From JADFGZ01 sp965222345 (lineage in GTDB: Bacteria > Acidobacteriota > Terriglobia > 2-12-FULL-54-10): a DNA stretch of 64,000 nucleotides. The stretch spans positions 744,001-808,000 of the forward strand of contig CBDCTS010000004.1 of NCBI GenBank assembly GCA_965222345.1, given 5' to 3'. Shown piece by piece: positions 1 to 8,407 of the stretch. Within the stretch, counting starts at the first letter, position 1; the number at the start of each line of letters is the position of its first letter. The translations under genes were made by a program, and so were the position numbers. A model generated the notes under the pieces. That model was given only the letters and a program-made list of their open reading frames with translations. It searched no databases and was not told the origin of the DNA.

Positions 1-362
1 ACCAGAAAGCGGTCCTTGCCGGAGATAAAGAACTGCTTGTCGTCCTTCTCCTCTACCTCCCCCAGCGCCGAAACGTGGAAGCGAACAACCTGCACATGGG
101 CCTCGGAGACGGCATCGCGCAGAGCTTGAGGCTGGAAACTGGCTCCCGGACTATAAACCACCGCGAACATCTGCGGTCTCCGTTTGACGGCCACTTTGAC
201 AACGCCGTCCAGGCGTTGTAGGGCGACCTTCACGATCGCCTCGCAATCTCCTCAGGGAATCCCTTTGGCCTCCGCCACCACTCGCTCCAACTGAGCAAAA
301 GCCGGAAGGGTTGCCGCCACAAACCAGAAGACCGCCAGGGTCGTCTTTTTCCATGGGTTCAT
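1..362 (-). CDS. Heavy-metal-associated (HMA-like) selenoprotein with signal peptide, C-terminus beyond window
   Basis: Reading from the ATG at 362, the frame is open to the window edge except for one TGA at 254-252 (codon 37). The protein starts with a signal peptide ending in ...LPAFAQ, then an HMA-type ferredoxin-like fold: GIP-U-GDC-EAIV, followed by LQRLDGV and a VVYSPG strand. In MerP/CopZ-type domains this position is GMxCxxC, so the TGA replaces the first metal-binding Cys (UGDC) and the second Cys is C40. Similarity continues through the stop without a frame change. GGGGG lies about 9 nt before ATG 362; an in-frame ATG at 383 has a weaker site. Proposed: an exported metal-binding or redox protein with Sec37. 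The alternative is a pseudogene with one nonsense mutation, made less likely by the SECIS-like hairpin and two similar genes in the window. Confidence 0.72.
222..240 (-). promoter_or_regulatory. Putative bacterial SECIS hairpin of the HMA selenoprotein
   Basis: On the minus strand, GGCGATC (240-234) pairs with GGTCGCC (228-222) as 7 bp including one U-G wobble, closing a 5-nt loop GTGAA (233-229). The loop begins 19 nt after the last base of the TGA and has G in first position, matching the bacterial SECIS consensus (short upper stem, small loop with early G, SelB binding). Confidence 0.6.
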
Positions 363-654
363 CGGATCGCCCCCTTGAGCCATAAAGTAAACCATTTGAG
401 GATGAAATAGCAAGTTCAGAAACAGATCGGGGAGCCAAGTAGTGTCTTTATTTGATGTTGCTGGGATTTCATAAATGTATTATCCAAACAGGAGGAGTAT
501 TTGCGGAAAAGCAATCCTGCGCCTTCGTTGGTGGCACTCTTAAACAGAAAAAATTGCAGACAATTTATTAGAAATTTCATATAAGCTCTTATATTACTTT
601 ACTTACATGAAATAAATTAGTTAAGATCAGTGCATTGACCTTAATCAAATACGG
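363..654. other. AT-rich divergent intergenic region
   Basis: This 292-nt gap separates the leftward HMA selenoprotein from the rightward ATPase. From about 540 to 650 it is strikingly AT-rich compared with the rest of the window and must hold promoters for both sides, but no single -35/-10 pair is convincing. No gene, repeat or hairpin terminator was seen. Confidence 0.5.
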
Positions 655-2148
655 GTGTATCCTACGCACATGCAGAGGATTTCCAGCAATGACATTATTC
701 GGCGAATTCGTACGGAGAATCCCTGGTGGGACGGTGATCATACCATTGACCCGTCACATCAAGAAATGAAGCCGCGTGCTTACTTTGATCTGTTCTTTCC
801 TTTGGTCAAAACAAGGTCGGTGCGCCGTGCGGTTATTTTAATGGGTCCAAGGCGCGTCGGCAAAACCGTGATGATTCATCACGCTGTCCAAGCTCTTCTC
901 AATGAAGGCGTGCCGCCTGAATCAATTTGCTATTTTTCAGTCGATCATCCGATTTATAGCGGACTTAGCTTGGAAAAGTTACTGGACTACTATGGACAGT
1001 CGACCGGTACGGATTATAAATCAGAACCCAGTTACATATTCTTGGATGAGATCCAATACTTACGCCAGTGGGAGGTACATCTTAAGTCTGTCGTAGACAC
1101 ATATTCTAAAATCAAAGCCATAGCCTCCGGGTCTGCCGCTGCCGCACTGCGGATGAAGAGCACGGAGTCCGGGTCTGGCCGCTTTACTGATTTTCTTCTC
1201 CCTCCTCTGACGTTTTATGAGTACTTGCAACTCTTGGACAAGACAAATCTCTTGGAAGGACCATCCAATAAAGAACCGGGAAGAAGCTTTTTCCAAGCGA
1301 AGAACATTGAACAACTAAATGAACAGTTTCTTTACTACCTGAATTTTGGCGGCTATCCGGAAGTAATTTTTTCACCTCAAATTCGATCCGATCCAGCCCG
1401 TTTCATCAAGAGCGATATCATTGACAAGGTGCTATTGCGAGACCTGCCGAGCCTCTATGGGATTGGCGATATTCAAGAACTCAACTACCTGTTCACCACG
1501 CTGGCTTTCAATACGGCGAATGAAATTTCACTCGGTGAGCTCTCGCAAAATTCTGGAGTGGCGAAGAATACTATCAAGCGATACATCGAGTATCTTGAGG
1601 CGGCCTTCTTGATAAAAGTTGTTCACCGTGTAGATTACAATGCGAAAAGATTTCGCAGGGCCAATTTTTTCAAGGTCTATCTCACGAATCCATCAATGCG
1701 CGCGGCGTTGTTCTCCCCGCTGAAGGACAGCGACAGCGCAATTCCATCGCTTGCCGAGACCGCAATTTATTCCCAGTGGTTTCATAGCGATCAAACCCTC
1801 CACTACGCAAGATGGCAGGGTGGAGAAGTAGATATAGTGATGTTGGGGTCTAAACAAAAAGTACTTTGGGCGGTTGAGGTGAAATGGTCAGATCGTTATT
1901 GCGACAAGCCTGAAGAATTGAAAAGCCTGATTAGTTTTTGCCGCGAGAATCGCTTGGACGATGTTTGGGTCACGTCTAGAACGAAGACATTAACCTGCAA
2001 AGTAGGTGGCTTTAAAATACCATTCGTTCCCGCAAGTCTGTACTGTTACACGGTCGGGTACAACCTCATCCACGGCAGAAAGAAACTGCCCCTGGCAGAA
2101 GAGGTGGGAGTCGAACTTCCAACAGAACAAATGCAGTCAAATAGATAA
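655..2148 (+). CDS. AAA-family ATPase with DUF4143-type C-terminal domain
   Basis: This is a predicted cytoplasmic ATPase of the AAA_14/DUF4143 family. It shows a Walker A motif GPRRVGKT (about residues 64-71), a Walker B IFLDEIQYL (about residues 128-136), a winged-helix-like stretch (GELSQNSGVAKNTIKRYI) and a C-terminal nuclease-like segment with VDIVMLG and WAVEVKWSDR, the usual D...ExK arrangement of DUF4143. At 497 residues it is a typical length. The start is GTG 655 or ATG 670; neither has a strong ribosome-binding site. Base composition is clearly lower in GC than its neighbours, suggesting horizontal acquisition. Members of this family are often mobile orphan genes and their physiological role is unknown; no partner antitoxin or defence gene sits beside it. 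Confidence 0.85.
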   Translation: MYPTHMQRISSNDIIRRIRTENPWWDGDHTIDPSHQEMKPRAYFDLFFPLVKTRSVRRAVILMGPRRVGKTVMIHHAVQALLNEGVPPESICYFSVDHPIYSGLSLEKLLDYYGQSTGTDYKSEPSYIFLDEIQYLRQWEVHLKSVVDTYSKIKAIASGSAAAALRMKSTESGSGRFTDFLLPPLTFYEYLQLLDKTNLLEGPSNKEPGRSFFQAKNIEQLNEQFLYYLNFGGYPEVIFSPQIRSDPARFIKSDIIDKVLLRDLPSLYGIGDIQELNYLFTTLAFNTANEISLGELSQNSGVAKNTIKRYIEYLEAAFLIKVVHRVDYNAKRFRRANFFKVYLTNPSMRAALFSPLKDSDSAIPSLAETAIYSQWFHSDQTLHYARWQGGEVDIVMLGSKQKVLWAVEVKWSDRYCDKPEELKSLISFCRENRLDDVWVTSRTKTLTCKVGGFKIPFVPASLYCYTVGYNLIHGRKKLPLAEEVGVELPTEQMQSNR

Positions 2149-2246
2149 TCGCTGAAAACGCGCTCCCAAAATCAACAGGATGGAGTGATGGCCTGAATCT
2201 ACGCATTCCCCCCAACGCTGCTGTATGCAGGCCGAAAGACGGTCGC

Positions 2247-2915
2247 TCAGCTCCGGGCAAAAATAAGGAATATCTTCCTCTCGAACAGATCGTTGTGCTC
2301 CTCCACCAGCGAGAAACCGGCATCACGCATCCATCCGGTTATATCTTCCTGGCTGATCGTGTAAATCGGCTCATCCTTGTGAGGAGCGTTGGGATGGTCC
2401 TTGTCCAAATCGATGATCACCACGCGGCCGGAAGGTTTGATGTATTTGGCCAGGGATTTCAGAAACACCCCCCGGTTCTCGACGTGGTGCAGCACGTCAT
2501 GGAAGAAGGCCAAGTCCACCAGTTCCGGCAGTTTTGGATCGTTGGCCTCGCCGCGGACCGTTTGCAGGTTTGTGACCCTGGATTCCCTTGCCCGCAACTC
2601 CACGTGGGAGAGCAGGCCGGGGTTAATGTCCTCTGCTATCAGCTTGCCTCCCGGAGCGACGGCCCTGGCCAGCGGTATGGAAAACGCCCCGGAGCCGGAA
2701 CCGATATCGACTACGACATCCCCCGGCTTCAACTGCAGGAGAGGGAGCACCTCGTCGATCTTCAATCCTTCTATCCGCGAGGGCCGGTCTAGCACTTCGA
2801 TCCATTCGCTGGCCTCCCGCGACCCCAGTTGGAAGGCGAGAACGTCGCTTCCCGTTATCCCCCACAGCAACAAGCCGGCAAGTACTGCGATTGGAAATTT
2901 CTTTTTCTTTAACAT
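2247..2915 (-). CDS. Class I SAM-dependent methyltransferase with N-terminal signal-like segment
   Basis: A 222-residue protein starting MLKKKKF, then a hydrophobic segment (VLAGLLLWGITGSDVLAF) that looks like a Sec signal or membrane anchor. The Rossmann methyltransferase fold follows: motif I VVDIGSGSGAFSIPLA, acidic loop AEDINP, DLAFFHDVLHHV (post II) and GRVVIIDLD. These are typical of UbiE/Methyltransf_11/25 proteins; the substrate is unknown. ATG 2915 was chosen because the upstream in-frame extension is Cys-rich, unconserved-looking and overlaps the intergenic region. It is transcribed divergently from the cupin. The odd point is an export signal on an enzyme that needs cytoplasmic SAM, so the segment may be an uncleaved anchor. 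Confidence 0.85.
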   Translation of the reverse strand: MLKKKKFPIAVLAGLLLWGITGSDVLAFQLGSREASEWIEVLDRPSRIEGLKIDEVLPLLQLKPGDVVVDIGSGSGAFSIPLARAVAPGGKLIAEDINPGLLSHVELRARESRVTNLQTVRGEANDPKLPELVDLAFFHDVLHHVENRGVFLKSLAKYIKPSGRVVIIDLDKDHPNAPHKDEPIYTISQEDITGWMRDAGFSLVEEHNDLFERKIFLIFARS

Positions 2916-3201
2916 AACGATTCTCAAACCTCCCTGAACTGATGGAGCATCCGTCATGCGGATGCGGATTAACCGGGATTCCCGGTTACCTGTGAGTATA
3001 CAACAGACCGCTTGGGGTGGGCATAAGGGAAAAATCCTCTCCCGGCCCAGCCTCTGAGAACGGGTGAGGCCGAATCGGAGCTTGCAGCAGCAGAGTGCCG
3101 GGAGTAGGATTTGGGGTTCAAGAAAAAGCGCACATCGGACCGCTGTAGGGTGTGTTGCGGACCCGCACAATCAAGCACCGGGCCGGGAAAGGAACCATCC
3201 A

Positions 3202-3567
3202 ATGGCTAATTTGATCCAGTCCCCCGCGACAATCAAATCTTGTGGCAACAAACCCAAGGTGATCGAAGAGTTCGTCGGCCGCGTGAGCTCGGCAACGCAG
3301 CAAGTCAGCATTGCGAGGATGCGCAGCACAGAGGGATGGCAGGAACCTCCGCAGACTCCGGAGTTCGACGAATACACCGTCGTCATTGCCGGCACGCTGC
3401 GGGTGGAAACAAGCGGTCAAACGCTCGACGTAAAAGCAGGCCAAGCGGTGATTGCTCCAAAAGGAGAGCGGGTGCGGTACAGCACTCCGCTGCCGGGCGG
3501 GGCAGAATACGTGGCTGTGTGCGTGCCGGCGTTCAGCCCCGACACGGTGCATCGAGACGAATCATGA
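3202..3567 (+). CDS. Small cupin-domain protein
   Basis: A 121-residue single-domain cupin starting at ATG 3202 (MANLIQSP). The first cupin motif is degenerate (PEFDEYTVVIAGTLRVE, where families have HxHxxxEhxxVLxG), and the second lies in VKAGQAVIAPKGERVRYSTPLPGGAEYVAVC, with Arg/Tyr replacing the usual PxxxxHxxxN His. Metal binding is therefore uncertain. Such small cupins act as sensors, isomerases or epimerases; no substrate can be assigned. It diverges from the methyltransferase and lies 189 nt before the selenoprotein peroxiredoxin on the same strand. Confidence 0.8.
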   Translation: MANLIQSPATIKSCGNKPKVIEEFVGRVSSATQQVSIARMRSTEGWQEPPQTPEFDEYTVVIAGTLRVETSGQTLDVKAGQAVIAPKGERVRYSTPLPGGAEYVAVCVPAFSPDTVHRDES

Positions 3568-3756
3568 AAAACGGGGTATGAAAGTCAACCCATGACAGGC
3601 GAACCAGGAAAGCAGACTGTTTGCGGCCGTTCCATTCATCCAAGCCATGCGTGTCCAAACCTTGCGGTTGACCTGCCCCTAGCCGGTCCAATAGACTTTC
3701 AATCGCGCCTGCGACAGAACAAGTTGCGGAGCACTTGAAAAATCAGGGAGGTTTTC

Positions 3757-4335
3757 ATGCTGGGGATTTTCCTCTTTACTCTTTTAGCAGCGCAGACGCC
3801 GTCGCTGGGCCCGGTGGACGGTGAAGGGCTGCCCCCCATAGATTTGGATCGCGTTCAAGTCGGCCAGATCGCGCCGGACTTTCGTCTGATTGACGATCAA
3901 GGCGTCGTCCACCAGCTTTCTCAGTACCGGGGGGTAAAAAATATTGTGCTGGTCGTTTACCGGGGACATTGGTGAGGAAGGTGCACCACTCAGCTTGGAG
4001 AGCTGAAAGACCTGCTGAGCGAGGATGCCAAATCCTACACGCAAATTCTCGCCTTAAGTCCAGATCCCCCCGAGGGCGGACCGAAAATGGTGGAGCGCGT
4101 CACAAAGGAATCCGGCTCGCCGCCCGGTTTTCCGCTATTAGCGGATGTGGATCACAAGGTGATTGACAGATACGGGCTGCTCAACCCCGAGCTGTTTCGG
4201 GGCAGAATCGTGCCCCACCCGGCCGTCTTCATTATCGACCGCTCGGGGAGAGTGCGGTGGAAATTCGCCAACACGAATGCTCAAATTCGGGCAGAGAATG
4301 CAGACATCCTGCAAGCGCTGAAAGAGCTTGAGTAA
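3757..4335 (+). CDS. Peroxiredoxin/AhpC-TSA-like selenoprotein (UxxC), exported
   Basis: ATG 3757 follows GGGAGG by 5 nt. The 192-residue product has a hydrophobic N-terminus (GIFLFTLLAA) and a thioredoxin-fold redoxin domain: VGQIAPDFRLIDDQG, then VLVVYRGHW-U-GRCTTQLGEL with TGA at 3973-3975 as codon 73, continuing in the same frame to TAA 4335. In AhpC/TSA relatives this site is FYRGxWCPxC, so Sec73 takes the peroxidatic Cys position with resolving-type Cys76. The C-terminal half (DVDHKVIDRYG, HPAVFIIDRSGRVRW) is a normal redoxin end. Predicted role: Sec-dependent peroxide or thiol-disulfide chemistry at the membrane or in the periplasm. A pseudogene is unlikely because both halves are intact and a SECIS-like hairpin follows. 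Confidence 0.82.
3990..4006 (+). promoter_or_regulatory. Putative bacterial SECIS hairpin of the peroxiredoxin-like gene
   Basis: TCAGCT (3990-3995) pairs perfectly with AGCTGA (4001-4006), closing a 5-nt loop TGGAG (3996-4000). The loop starts 21 nt after the TGA and has G in second position, within the usual spacing and consensus for bacterial SECIS elements. It lies inside the coding sequence, as bacterial SECIS elements must. Confidence 0.6.
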
Positions 4336-4469
4336 AACGACCTGAAGGGCTTGGTTCTAGCCGCCGAATCCTCCGCGCCCCGTTCAACCACTCCAAGGCA
4401 TCATGTAGGTTGAGCATGTTCGTGCTGCATGCCCGCGCCGCCAAGCATGCCTCGGGATGACGTCAGCGG

Positions 4470-6038
4470 CTAGGGCATGCCTTCATTCAAGCCCTCCACA
4501 TTCCATCGCTGCGGCTCCAAAGGACCCAGTACCGGTTCGCCCAGCACTGGCGAGGACAGAATATAAAGGCCGCTATCCGCAAAGACGTGTATGATCTTGC
4601 GGTCCCATTCGATGAAGGCCGCTTCCGTCCCGCGACGCTGTCCCATTGCCGGCAAAATCCAGGCAACTTCCTCTGGCCGGAAGGCATTGGAAACGTCATA
4701 CAGCCGGAATCCCCCCGTAAACCAGGAATACCCCATCAGGTCGATTCGTTGCTCCCCGGGCGCTTTCAGATTCTGCGGGTGATGGATTCCAAACCGCCCG
4801 CCCCGGAGGCAAAAGTCGTTGTAGGGCGCATTCTCCGGCGGCTTCGGGATTGGGAACGTCGCAATCGTCACCGGATATTCCTCGGCCCGCATGTCCACCA
4901 CCCAGGGCATAACCACGTTCTCCCGGCAGTCCCAACGGTCCGCTTCCCCGTTCATAAAGACTAACTTCCGCTGCGGCATCGGGTAGGCATTATGGACCGG
5001 TATGCCGCCGTCGAACGGGGGCGACAGATCCACCGTAGAGACCAGTCTCGGCTGCCGGATGTTGGAGAAGTCCAGAACCCTCATTCCCAGCGATCCCCAG
5101 GCGCAATAGCCGCGGTCGCCGCCGTCCTCCACGCGCCGGGGCACATAGCATGGACCATGAAAGGTGGCAAAATGGAAGTGCATCTCGGGGCTCCAGTCTT
5201 TCGGCTCCGGTTCGGCTTCCGGCCACTGCAAATACTCGGTTTCTTCTGTGCGCAGCTGACCCGGCACCCACCACGTAGACACCTCCGTGGGGTTGTTTAT
5301 ATCGGAAACATCGATAATCTGGAGGATGCGGCTGACTAGGTGAAAGGGCGCTTGCCCCCGCGTTGTAGGCAGCGCGGAAGACAGGTACGCATATCTTCCT
5401 CCATCGTAATAATTGCCGTCACTATGGGTGCCGGAACTTCCGGGCGGGGTCGAGAACCGAGAAATCTCCACTATGTTGCGAGGGTCGGTAACATCGAAAA
5501 ATGTCACGCCCATATGTCTTCCGCCTCTGGTAGGGTCGTCCTCGGGGTGAGGCACCAAGCCACGGGCCACGTCCTGCGTAACGCTGCAGCAGGAATTCGC
5601 CTGCATCAGAATCCACTTCTGCAAGGACTGATTGTAGGCAACCTCGCCGCGAGGCGACTCGTTGTTAATGATGACCGGGTTTTCCGGGTCAGTGACATCC
5701 ACAACTCCGGGGCCGAGAAACAGGTAACGGTTGCCCCCAACGGTCATCATATCTCCCATGCCGAAACTGCCGGGAAGGTGAGCCAGAAGCTTCATGTTGT
5801 GGAGGTAAGTTTTGGGATCCTGATACAGACGCGGGAGCGCTCCCGTTTCATCATATACTTCCTGCATCTTTTCATTGTCATAAAGGTACGTCCCGCGACG
5901 ATCTCCTCCCTGAGCCTGTCCCTGTATGGGATAGACCGTCTGTCCTGCCAGCCGCTGCGAACCGGACAACGCCAGGGTCAGCATCACGGCCAGTCTCACG
6001 ATCAGCAGAGATGCCTGGGTCAAGAATTGTTTTCTCAT
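4470..6038 (-). CDS. Secreted LVIVD-repeat beta-propeller-like protein
   Basis: A 522-residue exported protein. ATG 6038 gives MRKQFLTQ followed by a hydrophobic core and ...AGQ cleavage-like end, with GGAGG about 9 nt upstream. The mature part repeats strand units typical of the LVIVD family: GVVDVTDPENPVII, GVTFFDVTDPRNIVEISRF, ILQIIDVSDINNPTEV, GMRVLDFSNIRQPRLVSTV and GFRLYDVSNAFRPEEV. These resemble YVTN/LVIVD surface beta-propellers. Motifs such as HMGVTF, HFHFATFHGPCYV and GIHHPQN are rich in His and may bind metal, but no catalytic family is evident. It is alone between convergent peroxiredoxin and the upstream EamA gene. Function unknown; probably periplasmic or cell-surface. Confidence 0.85.
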   Translation of the reverse strand: MRKQFLTQASLLIVRLAVMLTLALSGSQRLAGQTVYPIQGQAQGGDRRGTYLYDNEKMQEVYDETGALPRLYQDPKTYLHNMKLLAHLPGSFGMGDMMTVGGNRYLFLGPGVVDVTDPENPVIINNESPRGEVAYNQSLQKWILMQANSCCSVTQDVARGLVPHPEDDPTRGGRHMGVTFFDVTDPRNIVEISRFSTPPGSSGTHSDGNYYDGGRYAYLSSALPTTRGQAPFHLVSRILQIIDVSDINNPTEVSTWWVPGQLRTEETEYLQWPEAEPEPKDWSPEMHFHFATFHGPCYVPRRVEDGGDRGYCAWGSLGMRVLDFSNIRQPRLVSTVDLSPPFDGGIPVHNAYPMPQRKLVFMNGEADRWDCRENVVMPWVVDMRAEEYPVTIATFPIPKPPENAPYNDFCLRGGRFGIHHPQNLKAPGEQRIDLMGYSWFTGGFRLYDVSNAFRPEEVAWILPAMGQRRGTEAAFIEWDRKIIHVFADSGLYILSSPVLGEPVLGPLEPQRWNVEGLNEGMP

Positions 6039-6386
6039 CACTTCATGCCTCCGTTGGTTTGGTTGATCGTTTCCCTCCTCAGCAAGAGCCTGGGTGGAAC
6101 CGGGATGAATAAGCATGACTATAGCACCCGCTGCGTCAGAAATGATGAGAGGGAATCACATGTGGTCAGACGGCAAAATCAATTGTCGTCAGGACTTGGT
6201 CTGCACGACGTCTGCAAGGAATGGGAATTCACGAGCAGCCCGAATAGACACGGAGAGTTGAAATGCAAGGTGATTTTCTAAGGATGCGGACGTTCGACCG
6301 GCTCTCGTGGCGCGGCGGATTTGTAGAGAACCGGTAGGAACCCCAGAGCCGTCGTCACGGCTGTCTTGCGGATTGGGGGAAGCCGC
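6039..6386. other. Intergenic region upstream of the LVIVD gene
   Basis: This 348-nt stretch lies between the EamA stop and the LVIVD start, both on the minus strand. It should contain the LVIVD promoter. I see no convincing gene, terminator hairpin or repeat. Confidence 0.4.
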
Positions 6387-7304
6387 TCAACGGCGCTGAG
6401 CGGCAGCGACGCCGGCCAGGATCAGCGCGGCGCCGATCCCAAATCTAGCCGTCAGGGCGTCCTGGAAAAACAGGACTCCCAGCACGGTGCCCAGCACGGG
6501 TTGCAGGTAGGCAAAAGCAGCGGCCCGGGATGCGGGAATCAAACGGAGCGAATAATAGTAGGTCAGATATGTTCCCGCAGAGCCAAAAGTCGCCGAATAC
6601 AGTAGGCCGGACCATCCAATCCAGGTAATCTCGCCCCACGGCAGGCGGCTCAATTCCCACAACAGCAGCGGCAGAAACCAGACAGCCGCCGCCAGAAATG
6701 CGAAGGTGGTGAACTGAAGACTGGGATAAGCCACGGCAAATCTTTTGCTGCGAACCGTAAAAAAAGAAAAACAGCAGATGGCCGCCATGATCAGAAGGTC
6801 GCCCTGCCAGCTGGGACCGGGACCTCCCGTCCGATCCAGCGCAAGCAAGAGCACTCCCGCCAGCGACAGCAGCAGCCCGGCCACCTTAACGGGGGTGATT
6901 TGCTCCTGTCCCTCCAGCCTGGCGAACAGGAGCACCACCAGCGGACTCAGCGCGGCGACAAAAACGGTATGCGAGACGCTGGTGTAACTCACCCCGATCG
7001 TGAAAAAAAGAAAGCTCAGAGAAAGGCCGAACAGGCTGAACTTCAGGAAACTCAGCCGTTCGCTTCTGCCGAGACGCAGGCTCCCGCCCCGCAGCAGATG
7101 CAGCGAAACGAGAGTGGCAGCGGCCAAGGTGACGCGCAGCACGGCAGCCGTCACCTGGGGCAGTTCCTGCACCGCAAACTTCACCGCCACGATGTTGCTC
7201 GACCAGAAGAAGGTCGCCGCCATTACGGTGACGTAGGCTCGCAGAGGAAAAGTATGTTCCGAGCGGTCCGCAGCGGTTTCGCGCGGTCCGGTCTCAGTTT
7301 TCAC
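6387..7304 (-). CDS. EamA/DMT-family transporter
   Basis: A 305-residue inner-membrane protein with about ten hydrophobic segments arranged as two EamA repeats (first repeat from AYVTVMAATFFWSSNIVAVKFA, second from WQGDLLIMAAICCFSFF). Typical EamA features include FFWSSN near the start and YLQPVLGTVLGVLFFQDALT in the last pair of helices. GTG 7304 is taken as start because it overlaps the TGA of the upstream enolase-superfamily gene in a GTGA tetranucleotide, giving translational coupling. Members export amino acids, nucleosides or related metabolites. The coupling suggests it carries the substrate or product of the MenC-like enzyme, but the substrate is not determined by sequence. Confidence 0.9.
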   Translation of the reverse strand: MKTETGPRETAADRSEHTFPLRAYVTVMAATFFWSSNIVAVKFAVQELPQVTAAVLRVTLAAATLVSLHLLRGGSLRLGRSERLSFLKFSLFGLSLSFLFFTIGVSYTSVSHTVFVAALSPLVVLLFARLEGQEQITPVKVAGLLLSLAGVLLLALDRTGGPGPSWQGDLLIMAAICCFSFFTVRSKRFAVAYPSLQFTTFAFLAAAVWFLPLLLWELSRLPWGEITWIGWSGLLYSATFGSAGTYLTYYYSLRLIPASRAAAFAYLQPVLGTVLGVLFFQDALTARFGIGAALILAGVAAAQRR

Positions 7305-8407
7305 GGAAAGGTTTCCTTCCGGACGGTGAGCTTCTCGATCCGGTCCAGACGCGGCTCGTACCCGAAGCCGGCGCCGCCGGGAACCCGGATGGTTCCTTCC
7401 CGCGTAACTTCCACCTCGGGGGTGATCACGTCCTGTTTCCAGTAGCGTTTGCTCGCGGAGACATCCCCTGGCAGGGTGAAATTGGACAAAGTGGAGAGGG
7501 CAATGTTGTGCGCGCGGCCGATCCCGGACTCCAGCATGCCCCCGCACCAGACCGGGACATTGGCGTCGCGGCAGCAGTTATGAATCCGTAGCGCCTCCCG
7601 GAAACCTCCCACGCGCCCCAGCTTGATGTTGACAATGCGGCAGGCTTCCAGCTCTATCGCCTGCTCGGCCTGGCGCAGGGTGCGGATGCTCTCATCCAGG
7701 CAGAGAGGCGTTTCCAGCTCCTTCTGCAACCGCGCGTGATCCAGCAGGTCGTCATGCGCCAGCGGTTGCTCGATCATCATCAGGTGGAAGCGGTCGAACA
7801 GTTTAAGGTGCGCACGGTCCAAAAGCGTGTAGGCGGAATTAGCGTCCGCCATCAGGCGCAGGCGCGGGAACTGCTCCCGCACCCGCTCCAGGACGGCAAG
7901 GTCCCATCCCGGCTTGATCTTGATCTTCACACGCTGGTATCCGGCATCCACCTCAGCGCGGATTTTTTCGAGCAGTTTCTCCACGCTCTCCTGAATGCCG
8001 ATCGAGACCCCGCAGGGAATCTCCTTGCGGGTTCCCCCCAGCATAGCGGAGAGCGAACGGCCCGCGAGGCGGGCTTCCCAATCCCACAGGGCCGCCTCCA
8101 ACCCGCCTCGGGCCATCCGATTTCCTCGGACGGGTTCCCATCGCTCCGAAGCGGCGGCGGCCGCTGAAAGAGGTTTGCGCAGAATCTCCGGGACAAGAAA
8201 ATTTTGCAGCATATACCATGCCGTGTCCGTGTTTTCCTCGTTGTAGAAAGGACCTTCCCCGACGGTAACCTCTCCCCAACCGGACTGGCCCTCTCCGGCA
8301 ACTTCCACAAGGATAATCCGGCGGCCGGTGGTAAGCCCGAAACTGGTCTCAAAAGGCGACAGCAAGGGCATACGGATTTCCCGGAGCGTAATTTGTTCCA
8401 GTTTCAT
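7301..8407 (-). CDS. menC: o-Succinylbenzoate synthase / N-acylamino acid racemase-type enolase-superfamily enzyme
   Basis: A 368-residue enolase-superfamily member of the MenC_2/NAAAR type. It has the N-terminal capping domain, then the barrel with VKIKIKPGWD (catalytic KxK), MADANSAY (metal Asp), MIEQPL (metal Glu), LCLDESI (metal Asp), VNIKLGRVGG (second catalytic Lys) and GMLESGIG. In the family this catalyses OSB synthesis for menaquinone or racemises N-succinyl amino acids; many homologues do both. No other men gene lies nearby, and it is translationally coupled to an EamA exporter, so an amino-acid-derivative role is at least as likely as menaquinone synthesis. The symbol denotes family only. 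Confidence 0.85.
   Translation of the reverse strand: MKLEQITLREIRMPLLSPFETSFGLTTGRRIILVEVAGEGQSGWGEVTVGEGPFYNEENTDTAWYMLQNFLVPEILRKPLSAAAAASERWEPVRGNRMARGGLEAALWDWEARLAGRSLSAMLGGTRKEIPCGVSIGIQESVEKLLEKIRAEVDAGYQRVKIKIKPGWDLAVLERVREQFPRLRLMADANSAYTLLDRAHLKLFDRFHLMMIEQPLAHDDLLDHARLQKELETPLCLDESIRTLRQAEQAIELEACRIVNIKLGRVGGFREALRIHNCCRDANVPVWCGGMLESGIGRAHNIALSTLSNFTLPGDVSASKRYWKQDVITPEVEVTREGTIRVPGGAGFGYEPRLDRIEKLTVRKETFP

Noticed and set aside
2085..2115. Minus-strand text resembling a tRNA T-arm (GTTCGACTCCCA) at the 3' end of the ATPase gene, possibly an attachment site.
   Set aside because: The flanking bases do not form the 5-bp T-stem, there is no acceptor or anticodon arm, and the stretch lies within an intact coding frame.
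4357..4473. CTAGCCGC/GCGGCTAG inverted repeat after the peroxiredoxin gene as a terminator.
   Set aside because: Only 8 bp across about 100 nt, overlapping the next gene's stop and with no T-run.
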